In this document: positions 1 through 9,699 of the stretch, in pieces
Position numbering within the stretch: position 1 is the stretch's first letter
How the letters are laid out: every line of letters starts with the position of its first letter
Origin: Salinimonas marina
GTDB lineage: Bacteria; Pseudomonadota; Gammaproteobacteria; Enterobacterales; Alteromonadaceae
DNA length: 64,000 nt
Assembly (NCBI RefSeq): GCF_015644725.1
Contig: NZ_CP064795.1
Coordinates: forward strand, 1,238,501-1,302,500
Direction: 5' to 3'
Translations under genes and position numbers: made by a program
The notes under the pieces: generated by a model
The model's database searches: none
The model's input: only the letters and a program-made list of their open reading frames with translations
What the model was told of the DNA's origin: nothing

Positions 1-1
1 G

Positions 2-148
2 GCTAAAGACGGTCACCACGCCGATGGCAAAGCGGTAAAAGAAGGTAAGTGCGGCGAAGGAAAATGCGGCGGTGATAAAGCCACAAAAGAAGGAAAGTGC
101 GGTGGCGATAAAGCTAAAAAAGAAGGCACGTGTGGCGGCGCGGCCTGA
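2..148 (+). CDS. hvfA: HvfA-type RiPP metallophore precursor, C-terminal part
   Basis: The left edge cuts off the start; 48 codons remain up to TGA at 146-148. The visible tail is Gly/Lys-rich and carries four pentapeptides, three EGKCG and one EGTCG, in low-complexity sequence. This is the signature of HvfA precursors, in which an MNIO enzyme is reported to convert Cys residues to oxazolone/thioamide groups that bind copper. The next two genes encode the matching maturase (DUF692) and its partner (DUF2063), which makes the assignment secure. The N-terminal signal peptide expected for this family lies outside the window. Copper binding is inferred from the family, not shown here. Confidence 0.85.
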   Translation, partial: AKDGHHADGKAVKEGKCGEGKCGGDKATKEGKCGGDKAKKEGTCGGAA

Positions 149-155
149 CCAAACC

Positions 156-180
156 AAAGGCGTCGGAGTGACGCCTTTTT
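156..180 (+). terminator. Hairpin between hvfA and hvfB
   Basis: A 9-bp perfect stem (AAAGGCGTC / GACGCCTTT, loop GGAGT) ends in a short T-run just 8 nt after the hvfA stop and 6 nt before the first hvfB ATG. It looks like a weak intrinsic terminator. In a precursor-maturase operon such a hairpin would let most transcripts end after the peptide gene and so keep the precursor in excess; that role is inferred. Confidence 0.65.
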
Positions 181-185
181 AATAA

Positions 186-1039
186 ATGAGTGGAATAGAA
201 AATATGCAGCTACCCGGAGCCGGTTTAGGCCTTCGTAGAGAAATGCTTTCAGAAATTCTTCCTGTGTTACCGCAGGACGTTGATTTTTGGGAAATTGCGC
301 CTGAAAACTGGCTGACAATGGGGGCGTATTTCAGGCTCAGTTAGAAGCTTGTGCCGAACAAACAATACTTACCTGCCACGGGCTTTCATTATCTATAGGT
401 AGCTATGACCCGCTGGATTTGCAACTTCTGCGTCAGATTAAACAATTTATCCAGCGCTACAACATCTCAATGTATTCAGAGCACTTAAGCTATTGTTCCG
501 CTGATGGCCATATGTACGATTTGCTCCCGATTCCCTTTACGCCTAAGGCGATCGATCATGTGGTAGCACGCATCCATCAGGTGCAGGATATACTCGAAAG
601 GCCACTGGTATTAGAGAATACCTCTTATTATCTCGCCCCGGGTCAGCAGCTGAGTGAACTTGATTTTACCCTCGAAGTCTTACAGCGCTCCGGCTGCGAG
701 ATGCTGCTTGATGTAAACAATCTTTATGTAAATAGCATTAATCACAATTATGATGCCGACCACTTTCTTGAAAGTCTGCCTTCTCACAAAATTGTGTATG
801 GGCACATTGCCGGCCATTATGATGAGTCCGATGATCTCAAAATAGATACCCATGGAGCCGATGTTATTGAACCGGTCTGGGACTTGTTATCGAAGGCATA
901 TGCATTACATGGCGTCTTTCCTACCTTATTGGAACGAGACTTCAATATTCCCCCGGTGGCAGATCTGATAAAAGACGTCAGGCGGATTAAACACCTTCAG
1001 ACTCAGACAAATAATGCTTTATGTAGCAGGACAGCCTAA
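186..1039 (+). CDS. hvfB: HvfB-type MNIO (DUF692) RiPP maturase, one frameshift
   Basis: Multinuclear non-heme iron-dependent oxidase that modifies Cys residues of HvfA. The N-terminus reads LPGAGLGLRREML and later FWEIAPENWLTMG, typical of DUF692; the TIM-barrel continues with SEHLSYCSADGHMYDLLPIPFT, VLENTSYYL, DVNNLYVNS and HIAGHY, which hold the His/Glu/Asp metal ligands. The frame breaks in the G-run 320-324; adding one G restores LTMGGVFQAQLEACAEQ and a normal 284-aa protein. The start may be ATG 186 or ATG 204, neither with a strong Shine-Dalgarno site. The stop overlaps the hvfC start (TAATG), indicating translational coupling. The break is probably a sequence error. Confidence 0.85.
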
Positions 1040-1775
1040 TGGACGATTTCAAAACGGTTCAGCGAAACTTTACCCGGGCCATTCGTGATCCTCAGAAAAT
1101 GGCTATTTCGGATCGCGAAGCTCAACGTCGAATGGAGATTTACCAGGCGTTATTTTTCAACAATATCAACCAGTTTCTATGTAATGGCTTTCCGGTTTTG
1201 CATCAAACACTGTCAGACAAACAGTGGCAGGCGCTGGCTCGTGACTTCTTTATCCAGCACCCTGCAGCCAGCCCTTACTTTTGCAATATTTCAAAAGAGT
1301 TCATCGATTTTCTGGCGCAGCGCCCCCCGTACTGGAACGGTTGCCGGACTGGGTGCCGGAGCTGGCACATTATGAATGGCTGGAATTAGATCTGAGCATA
1401 CGTCAGGAGGATATTTCAGAAAAAGTTTGGGCTGAGGCAGAGTTGCCCTCGCAGTTTTGCTGTTCTGCCTTAGCCAGCCTCGTGTCTTACCAATATGAAG
1501 TACACCGTATTGGCCCCGATTACCAACCGGCACGAGGGGAGGGACAGGTATATTATTATGTGGTGTACCGCAATGCCGCCCATGAGGTTAAGTTTTTGCA
1601 GGTAAACGAAGTCACCGCTTTTTTAATTCAGAATGTTGACCATAAGCAATCTTTTAACGAGCTTTTAGTGAGAATGAAAGCGGCGCTGCCGCATTTAGAT
1701 GAAACCGACATCACCACCGCGCTTACCCAAACGTTGCAACAGTTATTGAGTCATCAGATATTTCTGAAAGCGTAA
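1039..1775 (+). CDS. hvfC: HvfC-type RiPP maturation partner (DUF2063), one frameshift
   Basis: Partner of the MNIO maturase; the family binds the precursor leader and presents it to HvfB. The N-terminal helical DUF2063 domain is seen as FTRAIRDPQ, RMEIYQALFFNNINQFL and GFPVLHQTL. The frame breaks in the C-run 1323-1328; adding one C joins FIDFLAQRPP to VLERLPDWVPELAHYEWLE and gives about 245 aa, the usual size. Its ATG overlaps the hvfB TAA. No DoxX-like hvfX follows; it may lie upstream of the window or be missing. Confidence 0.83.
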
Positions 1776-1897
1776 GTCTGAGGTTGGCTATCTGCTACTC
1801 AGTTAACCTGACTATTTCTCAGAAAAACTGTCATTTCTGTTGCTATTCGATTACCATTTACCCCCATTTGCGTGAACAAAAATGAAGGGTATACCGG

Positions 1898-2020
1898 ATG
1901 GCCGATAACCAAAATTTCAATGAACCCTACAATGGGTGGTGGTTCCTTGCTTCATTAGCTGTATTGATTGCTTTTCCATTACTGCACATCATTTGCGGCT
2001 GGTTCACATTCTGGCTCTAA
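1898..2020 (+). CDS. 40-aa single-span membrane peptide
   Basis: ATG at 1898, TAA at 2018, preceded at a suitable distance by a GAAGGG ribosome site. The peptide has a polar Asn-rich N-terminus (MADNQNFNEPYNGWW) and one hydrophobic segment of about 20 residues (residues 15-35), ending in a Trp/Phe-rich tail. I do not recognise a family. It lies between the hvf genes and apt, 25 nt before the apt GTG, so it could be co-transcribed with apt. Coding is supported by the ribosome site and the clear membrane-span composition only. Confidence 0.5.
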   Translation: MADNQNFNEPYNGWWFLASLAVLIAFPLLHIICGWFTFWL

Positions 2021-2044
2021 CCAGCACGATTAAAAGGCGTACTA

Positions 2045-2572
2045 GTGACTGCTGAGTATATAAAATCAGTCGTAAAGACTGTACCTGATTATCCCAAACC
2101 AGGCATTCAATTTCGGGACGTAACCAGTGTTTTAGAAGATCATAAGGCCTTTAGCGCCTGTATTGAGTTGCTTCTTGAAAAATACAAAGACGTTAAATTT
2201 GATAAAGTGGCAGGCACCGAAGCCCGCGGGTTTCTATTTGGAGCCCCACTGGCGATAGAAATGGGCATAGGATTTGTGCCTGTCAGAAAGCCCAATAAAC
2301 TTCCCCGTGAAGTGGTCAGTGAATCGTACGATCTTGAGTACGGCACCGATACTCTTGAAATACATAAAGACGCAATTTTACCAGGCGACAATGTATTGTT
2401 GATTGATGATCTGCTTGCCACTGGTGGCACTATTGCCGCGTCAGCAAAGCTGATTCGTCGGTTAGGTGGAACCATTAACCATGCCGGTTTTGTTATTGAA
2501 CTGCCCGAACTGGGCGGCGATGAAAAACTGACTGCACTGGATATTCAGACCTATTCTATCTGTGAATTTTAA
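2045..2572 (+). CDS. apt: Adenine phosphoribosyltransferase
   Basis: Cytoplasmic purine salvage enzyme: adenine + PRPP to AMP + PPi. The 175-aa protein has [14 protein letters not shown] near the N-terminus, [25 protein letters not shown], and the PRPP-binding motif [13 protein letters not shown]. Length matches E. coli Apt (183 aa). The start is GTG at 2045, aligned with the E. coli N-terminus; no ATG lies in a better place. It is followed 24 nt later by dnaX, as in enterobacteria. Confidence 0.95.
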   Translation: MTAEYIKSVVKTVPDYPKPGIQFRDVTSVLEDHKAFSACIELLLEKYKDVKFDKVAGTEARGFLFGAPLAIEMGIGFVPVRKPNKLPREVVSESYDLEYGTDTLEIHKDAILPGDNVLLIDDLLATGGTIAASAKLIRRLGGTINHAGFVIELPELGGDEKLTALDIQTYSICEF

Positions 2573-2596
2573 GCACACACAGGAGCCGTCAGGGCT

Positions 2597-5088
2597 ATGA
2601 GTTATCAGGTTTTAGCGCGTAAATGGCGTCCCGGCCGCTTTAGTGAGCTGGTTGGTCAGGAACACGTGGTAGCCGCTATAGCAAACGCTTTAGACAATGA
2701 CCGGCTCCATCATGCTTATTTATTTACCGGCACCCGTGGGGTAGGTAAAACCACCATTGCGCGGATATTCTCCAAAAGCCTGAATTGCGAGCAGGGGCAG
2801 GGGTCTAATCCGTGCGGTGAGTGTGCAACCTGTAAAGAAATCGAGCATGGAAACTATGTAGACTTGCTTGAGATTGATGCTGCATCCCGCACCAAAGTGG
2901 AAGATACCCGGGAACTGCTCGACAATGTTCAGTACAAGCCTACCCGTGGCCGCTACAAAGTGTACCTCATAGATGAGGTACATATGTTGTCAAAACACAG
3001 CTTCAATGCGTTACTTAAAACCCTTGAAGAGCCGCCGCCGCATGTCAAATTTCTGTTGGCCACTACCGATCCTCAAAAGTTGCCGATTACGATCCTGTCG
3101 CGTTGTTTGCAATTTAATTTAAAGGCGCTTTCACGTGAGCAGATTGGTCAGCAATTGCAGCATATCTTGCAGCAAGAGCAGGTCACCTTTGAAGAAGCCG
3201 CACTCGGTCTGCTGGCACGCGCCGCGCAGGGTAGTATGCGCGATGCACTCAGTCTGACGGATCAGGCTATCGCCCAGGGTGACAACCAGGTTCTGAAGCA
3301 AATTGTGACCGATATGCTGGGTCTGATGGACAAGCATTTGCTGGTGCGACTGTTATATGCGGTGGTTCAGAAGAAATCTCACGAGGTTCTGGAATTGGTT
3401 GAGCAGATGGCAGAGCAGGCGCCGGACTATGCTCAGATTCTGGCGGAGCTGAGTAGTCTGTTACATCAGGTAGCCTTAACTCAGTGGGTGCCAGACGCGT
3501 GTAAGCTTGAAACCACGGCCGCCAAAGCCATTTATAGTTTAGCCAAACAGATGAACGGCGAGCAGGTGCAACTGTTTTACCAGATTGCCTTACAGGGGCG
3601 TAAAGATATGCCTTTCGCCGTGGATGGAAAGAGTGCGCTTGAAATGACATTATTACGAATGATGTCATTTGCGCCTGCCGCTCCGGTGGCCGATCCAGAA
3701 AAACTCATCAGTGAATCCGGACCTGAAACACTGCCCGGGCAACCTTCTGGCAATGAGACAATGTCCTCGCCAGCCTCAGAACATTACCGGTCTGAGGCGG
3801 AGCAAGAAACATCCCAGCCGGATGCGGAGCAGCGCCAACAAAGTACGGTAGCCAGCGCTGACGAAAAAGACGATACTGACTCGTTTTTAGCGCAGCAGGC
3901 TGAGGCTGAACAAGCACAAATTGAGCAGCAAGCCAGGTCATATCGGGAAGTGTCTACAGCTGGCAGTGAGTTTGCCGATTCAACCCCACCACCGCAGATG
4001 CCCGAGACACCGATACCTTCGTCCAGCGCCGACGAAACCCCGCCATACCAATATCAGGAGGAGGCTTCGCACGGTGCCAGCTCAGCGGCAGCCCCGGAGC
4101 AGCCTTTCCATGAGCCGCCTCTGAATGAGGAACCGGTGACGCCAAGCAGCAATAGCATGCAGGAGATGCTGGCACTTCGCCAAAAATTGAAACGCAGTCG
4201 ACAGGAGGAGGCTCCTTCTGAAAAAAGTCTGAAACCCACGACTCGGTTGCCCGGCTAAGTCGCGGAGAACGACCGGTTCCGCCTCAACACTCGAGTGACC
4301 AGGCGCCGGCGGCGTCTGCGAATAGCCCAGCGGCCTCTGCGAATAGTCCGGCGACCGCGCAAAGTGCCCCCGGTAACCCGGCAGACGAGGTTACTGGTAG
4401 CAGTCAAAATGCTGATTTTGATGATGTGCCGCCGTGGGTTACGGAATCGATGCCGGATCCCGCGCAGGCGCACGCTTCCTGCGAAACGTATTCAGAAGCC
4501 CCGACGCAGGCTTCTCAGAATCTTGCAAGCGCTCCGGTAGCTGATGAAACCTATGGCGGAGAGGGCGCACTTGAGAATAGCCAGGCACAGGCCGCGTCGG
4601 TGGACTCACAGCGTCCGGTACCATCTCAGGCAGCCCCCACAGAGCTTGCTTCTATAGACAGTAACGAAGCGCTGAGCGCTTATCTCCCGGATGGCAGTAA
4701 ACTGGTCGATGCGAATCAAATAGATGACTGGAGCCGCTTAATATCTTCAATGCCGGTAGCCGGTTTAGTGAAACAAATCGTATTACATTCTGCCTATAAG
4801 AAAAAAGATAATCAGGTAATGCTTGAATTAGACCCCGGGCAGACACATCTACTGAATGACAACAGCCAGGAGCAGGTTGCCCGGGCATTGTCTGATGCGC
4901 TGGGTGAGCAGATTCAGCTGGATATTCAGATTGGAAAGCCAGGCTTTACGCCGTTTTCAATACAGCAAAAAATTAACGCGATGCGACAACAACATGCCGA
5001 ATGGGTAGTGAGTAATGATGAACAGTTTCAGAGTCTCATCAGCTCGTTTAACGCTTCAGTAGTTGCCCAGTCGGTGAAGGCGCGCTAA
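2597..5088 (+). CDS. dnaX: DNA polymerase III subunits tau/gamma, frame broken at the slippery site
   Basis: Clamp-loader ATPase of the replicative polymerase. Walker A GTRGVGKT is at residues 45-52, zinc-binding cysteines at 64, 73, 76 and 79, Walker B LIDEVHM near 124-130; a Pro/Gln/Ala-rich linker then leads to the tau C-terminal domain (DDVPPWVTE, then the polymerase-binding region to about residue 830). The start at 2597 has AGGAG upstream. As given, the frame ends at TAA 4256-4258 and the tau tail continues in the -1 frame. Restoring one A in the A-run 4221-4226 gives one open frame and rebuilds the classic A AAA AAG heptamer, so the sequence has probably lost one A. Spacing to ybaB is 31 nt. 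Confidence 0.9.
4203..4227 (+). promoter_or_regulatory. dnaX programmed -1 frameshift site with internal Shine-Dalgarno
   Basis: An internal AGGAGGAGG (4203-4211) lies 9 nt before an A-run followed by G (4221-4227). In E. coli dnaX a Shine-Dalgarno-like stimulator sits about 10 nt before A AAA AAG, and slippage leads at once to a stop, yielding gamma. If one A is added to this run, the zero frame reads GAA AAA AAG TCT GAA and the -1 frame reads AAA AAA GTC TGA, exactly that design. The downstream stem-loop was not resolved by eye. Confidence 0.65.
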
Positions 5089-5119
5089 CGAATTACGACA
5101 ATTTAAAAGGTGAAACATT

Positions 5120-5446
5120 ATGTTTAAAGGTGGAATGGGCAACATCATGAAGCAGGCGCAGGAAATGCAAGAGCGCATGCAAAAAGTCCAGGAAGAACTG
5201 GCTGATCTGGAAGTGACCGGAGAAGCGGGTGCCGGAATGGTCAAAATTACGGTAACCTGTAACCACAATGTTCGTCGTGTGAATATCGATCCTTCTTTAA
5301 TGGACGATGATAAAGACATGGTAGAAGATCTGGTGGCGGCAGCATTCAATGACGCCGTGCGCCGGATTCAGGAAACCAGCAAAGAGCGCATGGGGGATGT
5401 CACCGGCGGAATGCCGTTGCCTCCTGGCTTCAAAATGCCGTTTTAA
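5120..5446 (+). CDS. ybaB: YbaB/EbfC nucleoid-associated protein
   Basis: Small DNA-binding protein forming dimers that coat the nucleoid; 108 aa, family-typical. It opens with [21 protein letters not shown], a long amphipathic helix rich in Gln/Met, and closes with the conserved [13 protein letters not shown]. It lies between dnaX and recR in the order seen in E. coli, 7 nt before recR, so the three are likely one transcript. A ribosome site (AAAGGTG) precedes the ATG. Confidence 0.95.
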   Translation: MFKGGMGNIMKQAQEMQERMQKVQEELADLEVTGEAGAGMVKITVTCNHNVRRVNIDPSLMDDDKDMVEDLVAAAFNDAVRRIQETSKERMGDVTGGMPLPPGFKMPF

Positions 5447-5453
5447 GTAAAAC

Positions 5454-6053
5454 ATGAAATTCAGTCCCCTTCTGGCCGAGCTGATTAGCTCGCTGACCTG
5501 CTTACCGGGCGTTGGCAATAAAAGTGCCCAGCGGATGGCGTTTAATTTACTTGAGCGTAATCGGGAAGGGGCGCTGAAGCTCAGTTCAGTGTTGCACAAT
5601 GCCATGGAGCATATCCGGCATTGTGAGCGCTGTCGGACCTTCACCGAACATCCAGTTTGTGAGATTTGTCAGCATCCTAAGCGTAATAGCAGTGGTTTAC
5701 TGTGTATTGTAGAAAGCCCGCAGGATGTGGTTGCCATTGAGCAAACCTCTTCATATCAGGGCATGTATTTTGTCTTGATGGGGCATTTGTCCCCGATTGA
5801 CGGTATTGGGCCGGCAGATATTGGTTTGGATGAGCTTGAACAACGACTTCAGAATGAGCCGATTGAAGAGGTGATTCTGGCCACTAATCCCACCGTGGAG
5901 GGTGAAGCTACCGCCCATTATATTGCCCAGTTGTGCCAGCAGTTTGATATCGGTGCCAGCCGAATCGCTCATGGGGTGCCGGTAGGCGGGGAACTCGAAT
6001 ACATCGATGGGAATACTCTTACCCACGCCTTTTCAGGTCGCCGCAAACTTTAA
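5454..6053 (+). CDS. recR: Recombination mediator protein RecR
   Basis: RecFOR-pathway protein that helps load RecA on gapped DNA. The 199-aa protein has the N-terminal helix-hairpin-helix ([17 protein letters not shown]), a four-cysteine zinc finger (CERC...CEIC around residues 57-72), a Toprim domain ([14 protein letters not shown]) and the Walker-like [12 protein letters not shown] near the C-terminus. Length and order match E. coli RecR. It is the last gene before the heat-shock gene htpG, which has its own promoter. Confidence 0.96.
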   Translation: MKFSPLLAELISSLTCLPGVGNKSAQRMAFNLLERNREGALKLSSVLHNAMEHIRHCERCRTFTEHPVCEICQHPKRNSSGLLCIVESPQDVVAIEQTSSYQGMYFVLMGHLSPIDGIGPADIGLDELEQRLQNEPIEEVILATNPTVEGEATAHYIAQLCQQFDIGASRIAHGVPVGGELEYIDGNTLTHAFSGRRKL

Positions 6054-6086
6054 CCACTTTTTTTTTACAAAAATGTCAGCTTGCCC

Positions 6087-6112
6087 GTTGAAAAATGGTC
6101 ATATGACCCTAC
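6087..6112 (+). promoter_or_regulatory. Predicted sigma32 (heat-shock) promoter of htpG
   Basis: GTTGAAA (6087-6093) resembles the sigma32 -35 element CTTGAAA, and after a 13-nt spacer CCCTAC (6107-6112) resembles the CCCCAT -10 element. It lies about 45 nt before the htpG ATG. htpG is a sigma32 gene in E. coli, which supports the call; no transcript data are available. Confidence 0.5.
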
Positions 6113-6157
6113 CTCCCTGTTTGAATTGAGTTCCATCTAACTAGGAGATTCTGGTTT

Positions 6158-8080
6158 ATGGCTGAGACAGCCCAACACGAAACACATGGTTTTCAGACAG
6201 AAGTAAAACAACTTCTGCAACTGATGATTCATTCCCTGTATTCTAACAAAGAAATCTTTTTGCGGGAGCTGGTATCTAATGCTGCTGATGCTGCCGATAA
6301 ATTGCGTTTTCGCGCGTTAGAAAATGACAGCCTGTACGAAGAAGATGGTGATCTGGGTGTAAAGATCAGCGTCAACAAAGACGCCGGTACAGTTACCGTA
6401 GCCGATAACGGCATAGGAATGACTCGTGATGAAGTGATTTCGAATCTGGGAACTATCGCAAAGTCTGGTACGAAAGACTTTTTCAGTAAGTTATCAGGCG
6501 ACTCTGCTCGCGACTCTCAATTGATCGGTCAGTTTGGGGTCGGGTTTTACTCTGCCTTTATCGTCGCAGATAAAGTGACGGTGCGTACCCGGGCTGCTGG
6601 AGCCCCTGCCGATGAAGGTATCGAATGGGCCTCAGAAGGTGAAGGCGAATTCACCATTGCACAAATCAACAAGCCGGCCCGGGGCACAGAGATTGTGCTG
6701 CACCTGCGCGAAGATGAGCAGGAGTTTTTGGACGACTGGCGTTTACGCTCAATCGTCAGCAAGTACTCTGATCATATAAGCATTCCCGTTCAGATGTACA
6801 AAGAAGAAGTGCCTGAGCGTGATGGCCCTGATGGCGAAAAAATCCCGGCTGAACCCGGCAAGTGGGAAGTGGTTAACAAAGCCACGGCATTGTGGACACG
6901 GGATAAATCAGACATTACTGATGAAGAATATAAAGAGTTTTATAAGCATATCTCCCATGACTTTGCCGACCCACTAAAATGGGCACACAATAAAGTCGAA
7001 GGTAAGACGGAATATACCAGCTTGCTGTACATTCCCAGCAAAGCCCCGTTTGATATGTGGAACCGTGACCAGAATCATGGTTTGAAACTGTATGTTCAGC
7101 GCGTCTTTATTATGGATGATGCTGAGCAGTTTATGCCAACCTACCTGCGCTTTGTAAAAGGTCTGGTGGACTCTAATGACCTGCCGTTAAATGTCTCCCG
7201 TGAGATTTTACAGGACAATAAGATTACGCAGGCGTTGCGTCAGGGCTGCACGAAACGTGTGCTTGGTATGCTAGAGAAAATGGCTAAAAACGATGCCGAC
7301 ACATACCAGTCTTTTTGGAACGAGTTTGGTAATGTGTTGAAAGAAGGTCCGGCAGAAGACTTTAGCAATAAAGAAAAAATTGCGGGTCTGTTGCGCTTCT
7401 CATCAACTCAGGCAGACACGGATGCACAAACCGTCTCGCTGGCTGATTACATCGAGCGTATGCAAGAAAGCCAGGACAAGATTTATTATGTGACAGCCGA
7501 TAGCTATCAGGCAGCGAAGAACAGCCCACATCTTGAGATCTTCCGCAAGAAGGGTATCGAAGTGTTGCTTATGGGCGAACGCATAGATGAATGGCTGATG
7601 TCACACCTCACCGAATTCGACGGCAAGTCATTCCAGTCTATTTCTAAAGGTGATTTAGATTTAGGTGACCTGGACGACGAGGAAAGCAAAAAGCAGCAGG
7701 AAGCCGCCGAAAAAGAAGTTGAAGGTGTTATTGAGCGTGCTAAAGCAGCCCTTGGCGATAAAGTCGTGGATGTTAAATTCACCCACCGCCTGACTGATTC
7801 ACCGGCGGTGATTGTCGCGGATGAAAATGGCATGACCACACAGATGATGAAGCTTATGCAGGCGGCGGGTCAGCCGGTGCCGGAAGTGAAGTATCAGTTT
7901 GAGCTTAACCCTGAACATAGCCTGGTCAAAATGCTGGCCGATGTACAGGATGAAAGCCTGTTCGCTCAATGGACCAACGTGCTGTTTGATCAGGCTGCGT
8001 TGTCAGAGCAAGGAAGTCTGAAAGACCCTGCGGCATTTGCGAAAAATCTGAATGAACTGCTACTGAATCTGGCAAAATAA
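6158..8080 (+). CDS. htpG: Molecular chaperone HtpG (bacterial Hsp90)
   Basis: Cytosolic ATP-dependent chaperone, 640 aa, close to the E. coli length of 624. The N-terminal GHKL ATPase shows [34 protein letters not shown] (ATP-binding Asp and Gly box) and [11 protein letters not shown]. The middle domain contains [11 protein letters not shown], followed by the C-terminal dimerisation region. AGGAG lies upstream of the ATG. A strong terminator follows at 8109, and a sigma32-like promoter precedes it, so it is probably a single-gene heat-shock unit. Confidence 0.97.
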   Translation: MAETAQHETHGFQTEVKQLLQLMIHSLYSNKEIFLRELVSNAADAADKLRFRALENDSLYEEDGDLGVKISVNKDAGTVTVADNGIGMTRDEVISNLGTIAKSGTKDFFSKLSGDSARDSQLIGQFGVGFYSAFIVADKVTVRTRAAGAPADEGIEWASEGEGEFTIAQINKPARGTEIVLHLREDEQEFLDDWRLRSIVSKYSDHISIPVQMYKEEVPERDGPDGEKIPAEPGKWEVVNKATALWTRDKSDITDEEYKEFYKHISHDFADPLKWAHNKVEGKTEYTSLLYIPSKAPFDMWNRDQNHGLKLYVQRVFIMDDAEQFMPTYLRFVKGLVDSNDLPLNVSREILQDNKITQALRQGCTKRVLGMLEKMAKNDADTYQSFWNEFGNVLKEGPAEDFSNKEKIAGLLRFSSTQADTDAQTVSLADYIERMQESQDKIYYVTADSYQAAKNSPHLEIFRKKGIEVLLMGERIDEWLMSHLTEFDGKSFQSISKGDLDLGDLDDEESKKQQEAAEKEVEGVIERAKAALGDKVVDVKFTHRLTDSPAVIVADENGMTTQMMKLMQAAGQPVPEVKYQFELNPEHSLVKMLADVQDESLFAQWTNVLFDQAALSEQGSLKDPAAFAKNLNELLLNLAK

Positions 8081-8108
8081 ACCAGAGTTTATAGTAAGTG
8101 AACTAAAG

Positions 8109-8132
8109 GCCGGCGGTTTCGCCGGCTTTTTT
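8109..8132 (+). terminator. Intrinsic terminator of htpG
   Basis: A 7-bp perfect stem GCCGGCG / CGCCGGC with loop GTTT is followed by six T residues, 28 nt after the htpG stop. Confidence 0.9.
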
Positions 8133-8442
8133 ATGTCTGTGCGTTATCCAACTAGCATCACCGATTACGCGCATAGTTTATTTCCCGCATGGTGTTAGCA
8201 AACAGCCAATAAGTAAATCAGAAAATATAGATAAATAGCGCGTAACCGCCGAAGCTTTGGTTAAAGCAGTGTATTTATAAATTTACTGGTGAAGGGCAGG
8301 GAGCATCAACGGTCCCGACCATGCGCTATCTTTGAGACGACAACACCGTCGGTGACCAAAGCAATGTTCATATTTACTTACACGATGTAGGCAAAGCCAG
8401 CATAAAACCCTCGTCTCATCTTTGGTAAAATAGGTATCGGAC
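8133..8442. other. Non-coding stretch between htpG and adk
   Basis: About 310 nt between the htpG terminator and the adk promoter. No convincing coding frame on either strand and no RNA gene that I can identify. The length is unusual for this syntenic junction and could hold an unrecognised small RNA. Confidence 0.5.
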
Positions 8443-9152
<710 letters not shown>

Positions 9153-9195
9153 CGCTACAGTTGTTCAGGTCTGCCCAGGCTGGCAACAATTTTTT

Positions 9196-9223
9196 AAAAA
9201 AGGTCGCCTGGCGGCCTTTTTTT
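9196..9223 (+). terminator. Intrinsic terminator of adk
   Basis: An A-run and GGTCGCC pair with GGCGGCC and a run of seven T (one mispair in the stem, 2-nt tight loop). It sits 44 nt after the adk stop. Confidence 0.85.
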
Positions 9224-9301
9224 GTTTCTCGTGGCATGCGGGGTTATACCCTTTCTCATCATTGGCCAGCTGCATAATTATTACAATCAGGGAGTTTTTG
9301 G

Positions 9302-9699
9302 ATGGGCTTGCTTATAACTGCTTTTTACGCGAGTTTGCTCGCTTTATGTTATCTGTACTTGTCAGCGGTGGTGATCAGTGTTCGTCGACGTGAGCAGATA
9401 AGTCTGGGGCACGGGACAGTCCCGAATTAGAAAGACTGAGCCGGGTGCATGGTAATTTTAGCGAGTACGTGCCTATTACCATTATATTGCTCGCCTGCCT
9501 GGAAAGTCTGGGCGCCTTTGGCTGGATTTTACATATAGGCGGAAGCCTGTTGTTGTTTGGACGGGTTATTCATGCCTATGGCTTGCGTCATCACAATGGT
9601 ACAAGCTGGCAACGGGTTACCGGCATGCTGTTTACTTTCGGTGCCATGCTGTTTTTAGCCACGGCCAATCTTTATATGATTCACTATACGGTGGTGTAA
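9302..9699 (+). CDS. MAPEG-family membrane protein, one frameshift
   Basis: Small membrane protein of the eicosanoid/glutathione-metabolism superfamily; its substrate here is unknown. An N-terminal span (MGLLITAFYASLLALCYLYL) is followed, after repair, by SLGHGDSPELERLSRVHGNFSEYVPI, the family signature, then two or three more spans and ALRHHNGT-like sequence. The frame breaks in the G-run 9413-9415; adding one G gives 132 aa, normal for the family. GGGAG precedes the ATG. Its stop overlaps the next start (TAATG at 9697-9701), so the two genes are coupled. Confidence 0.85.

Noticed and set aside
13..318. 101-codon minus-strand frame with repeated PPHFPS units
   Set aside because: It is the antisense of the EGKCG repeats of hvfA; the repeat pattern simply mirrors the real gene.
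4256..4258. dnaX as a natural truncation that only makes a gamma-like product
   Set aside because: The tau tail continues intact in the -1 frame to 5088 with family motifs, and one added A rebuilds the canonical slippery heptamer.
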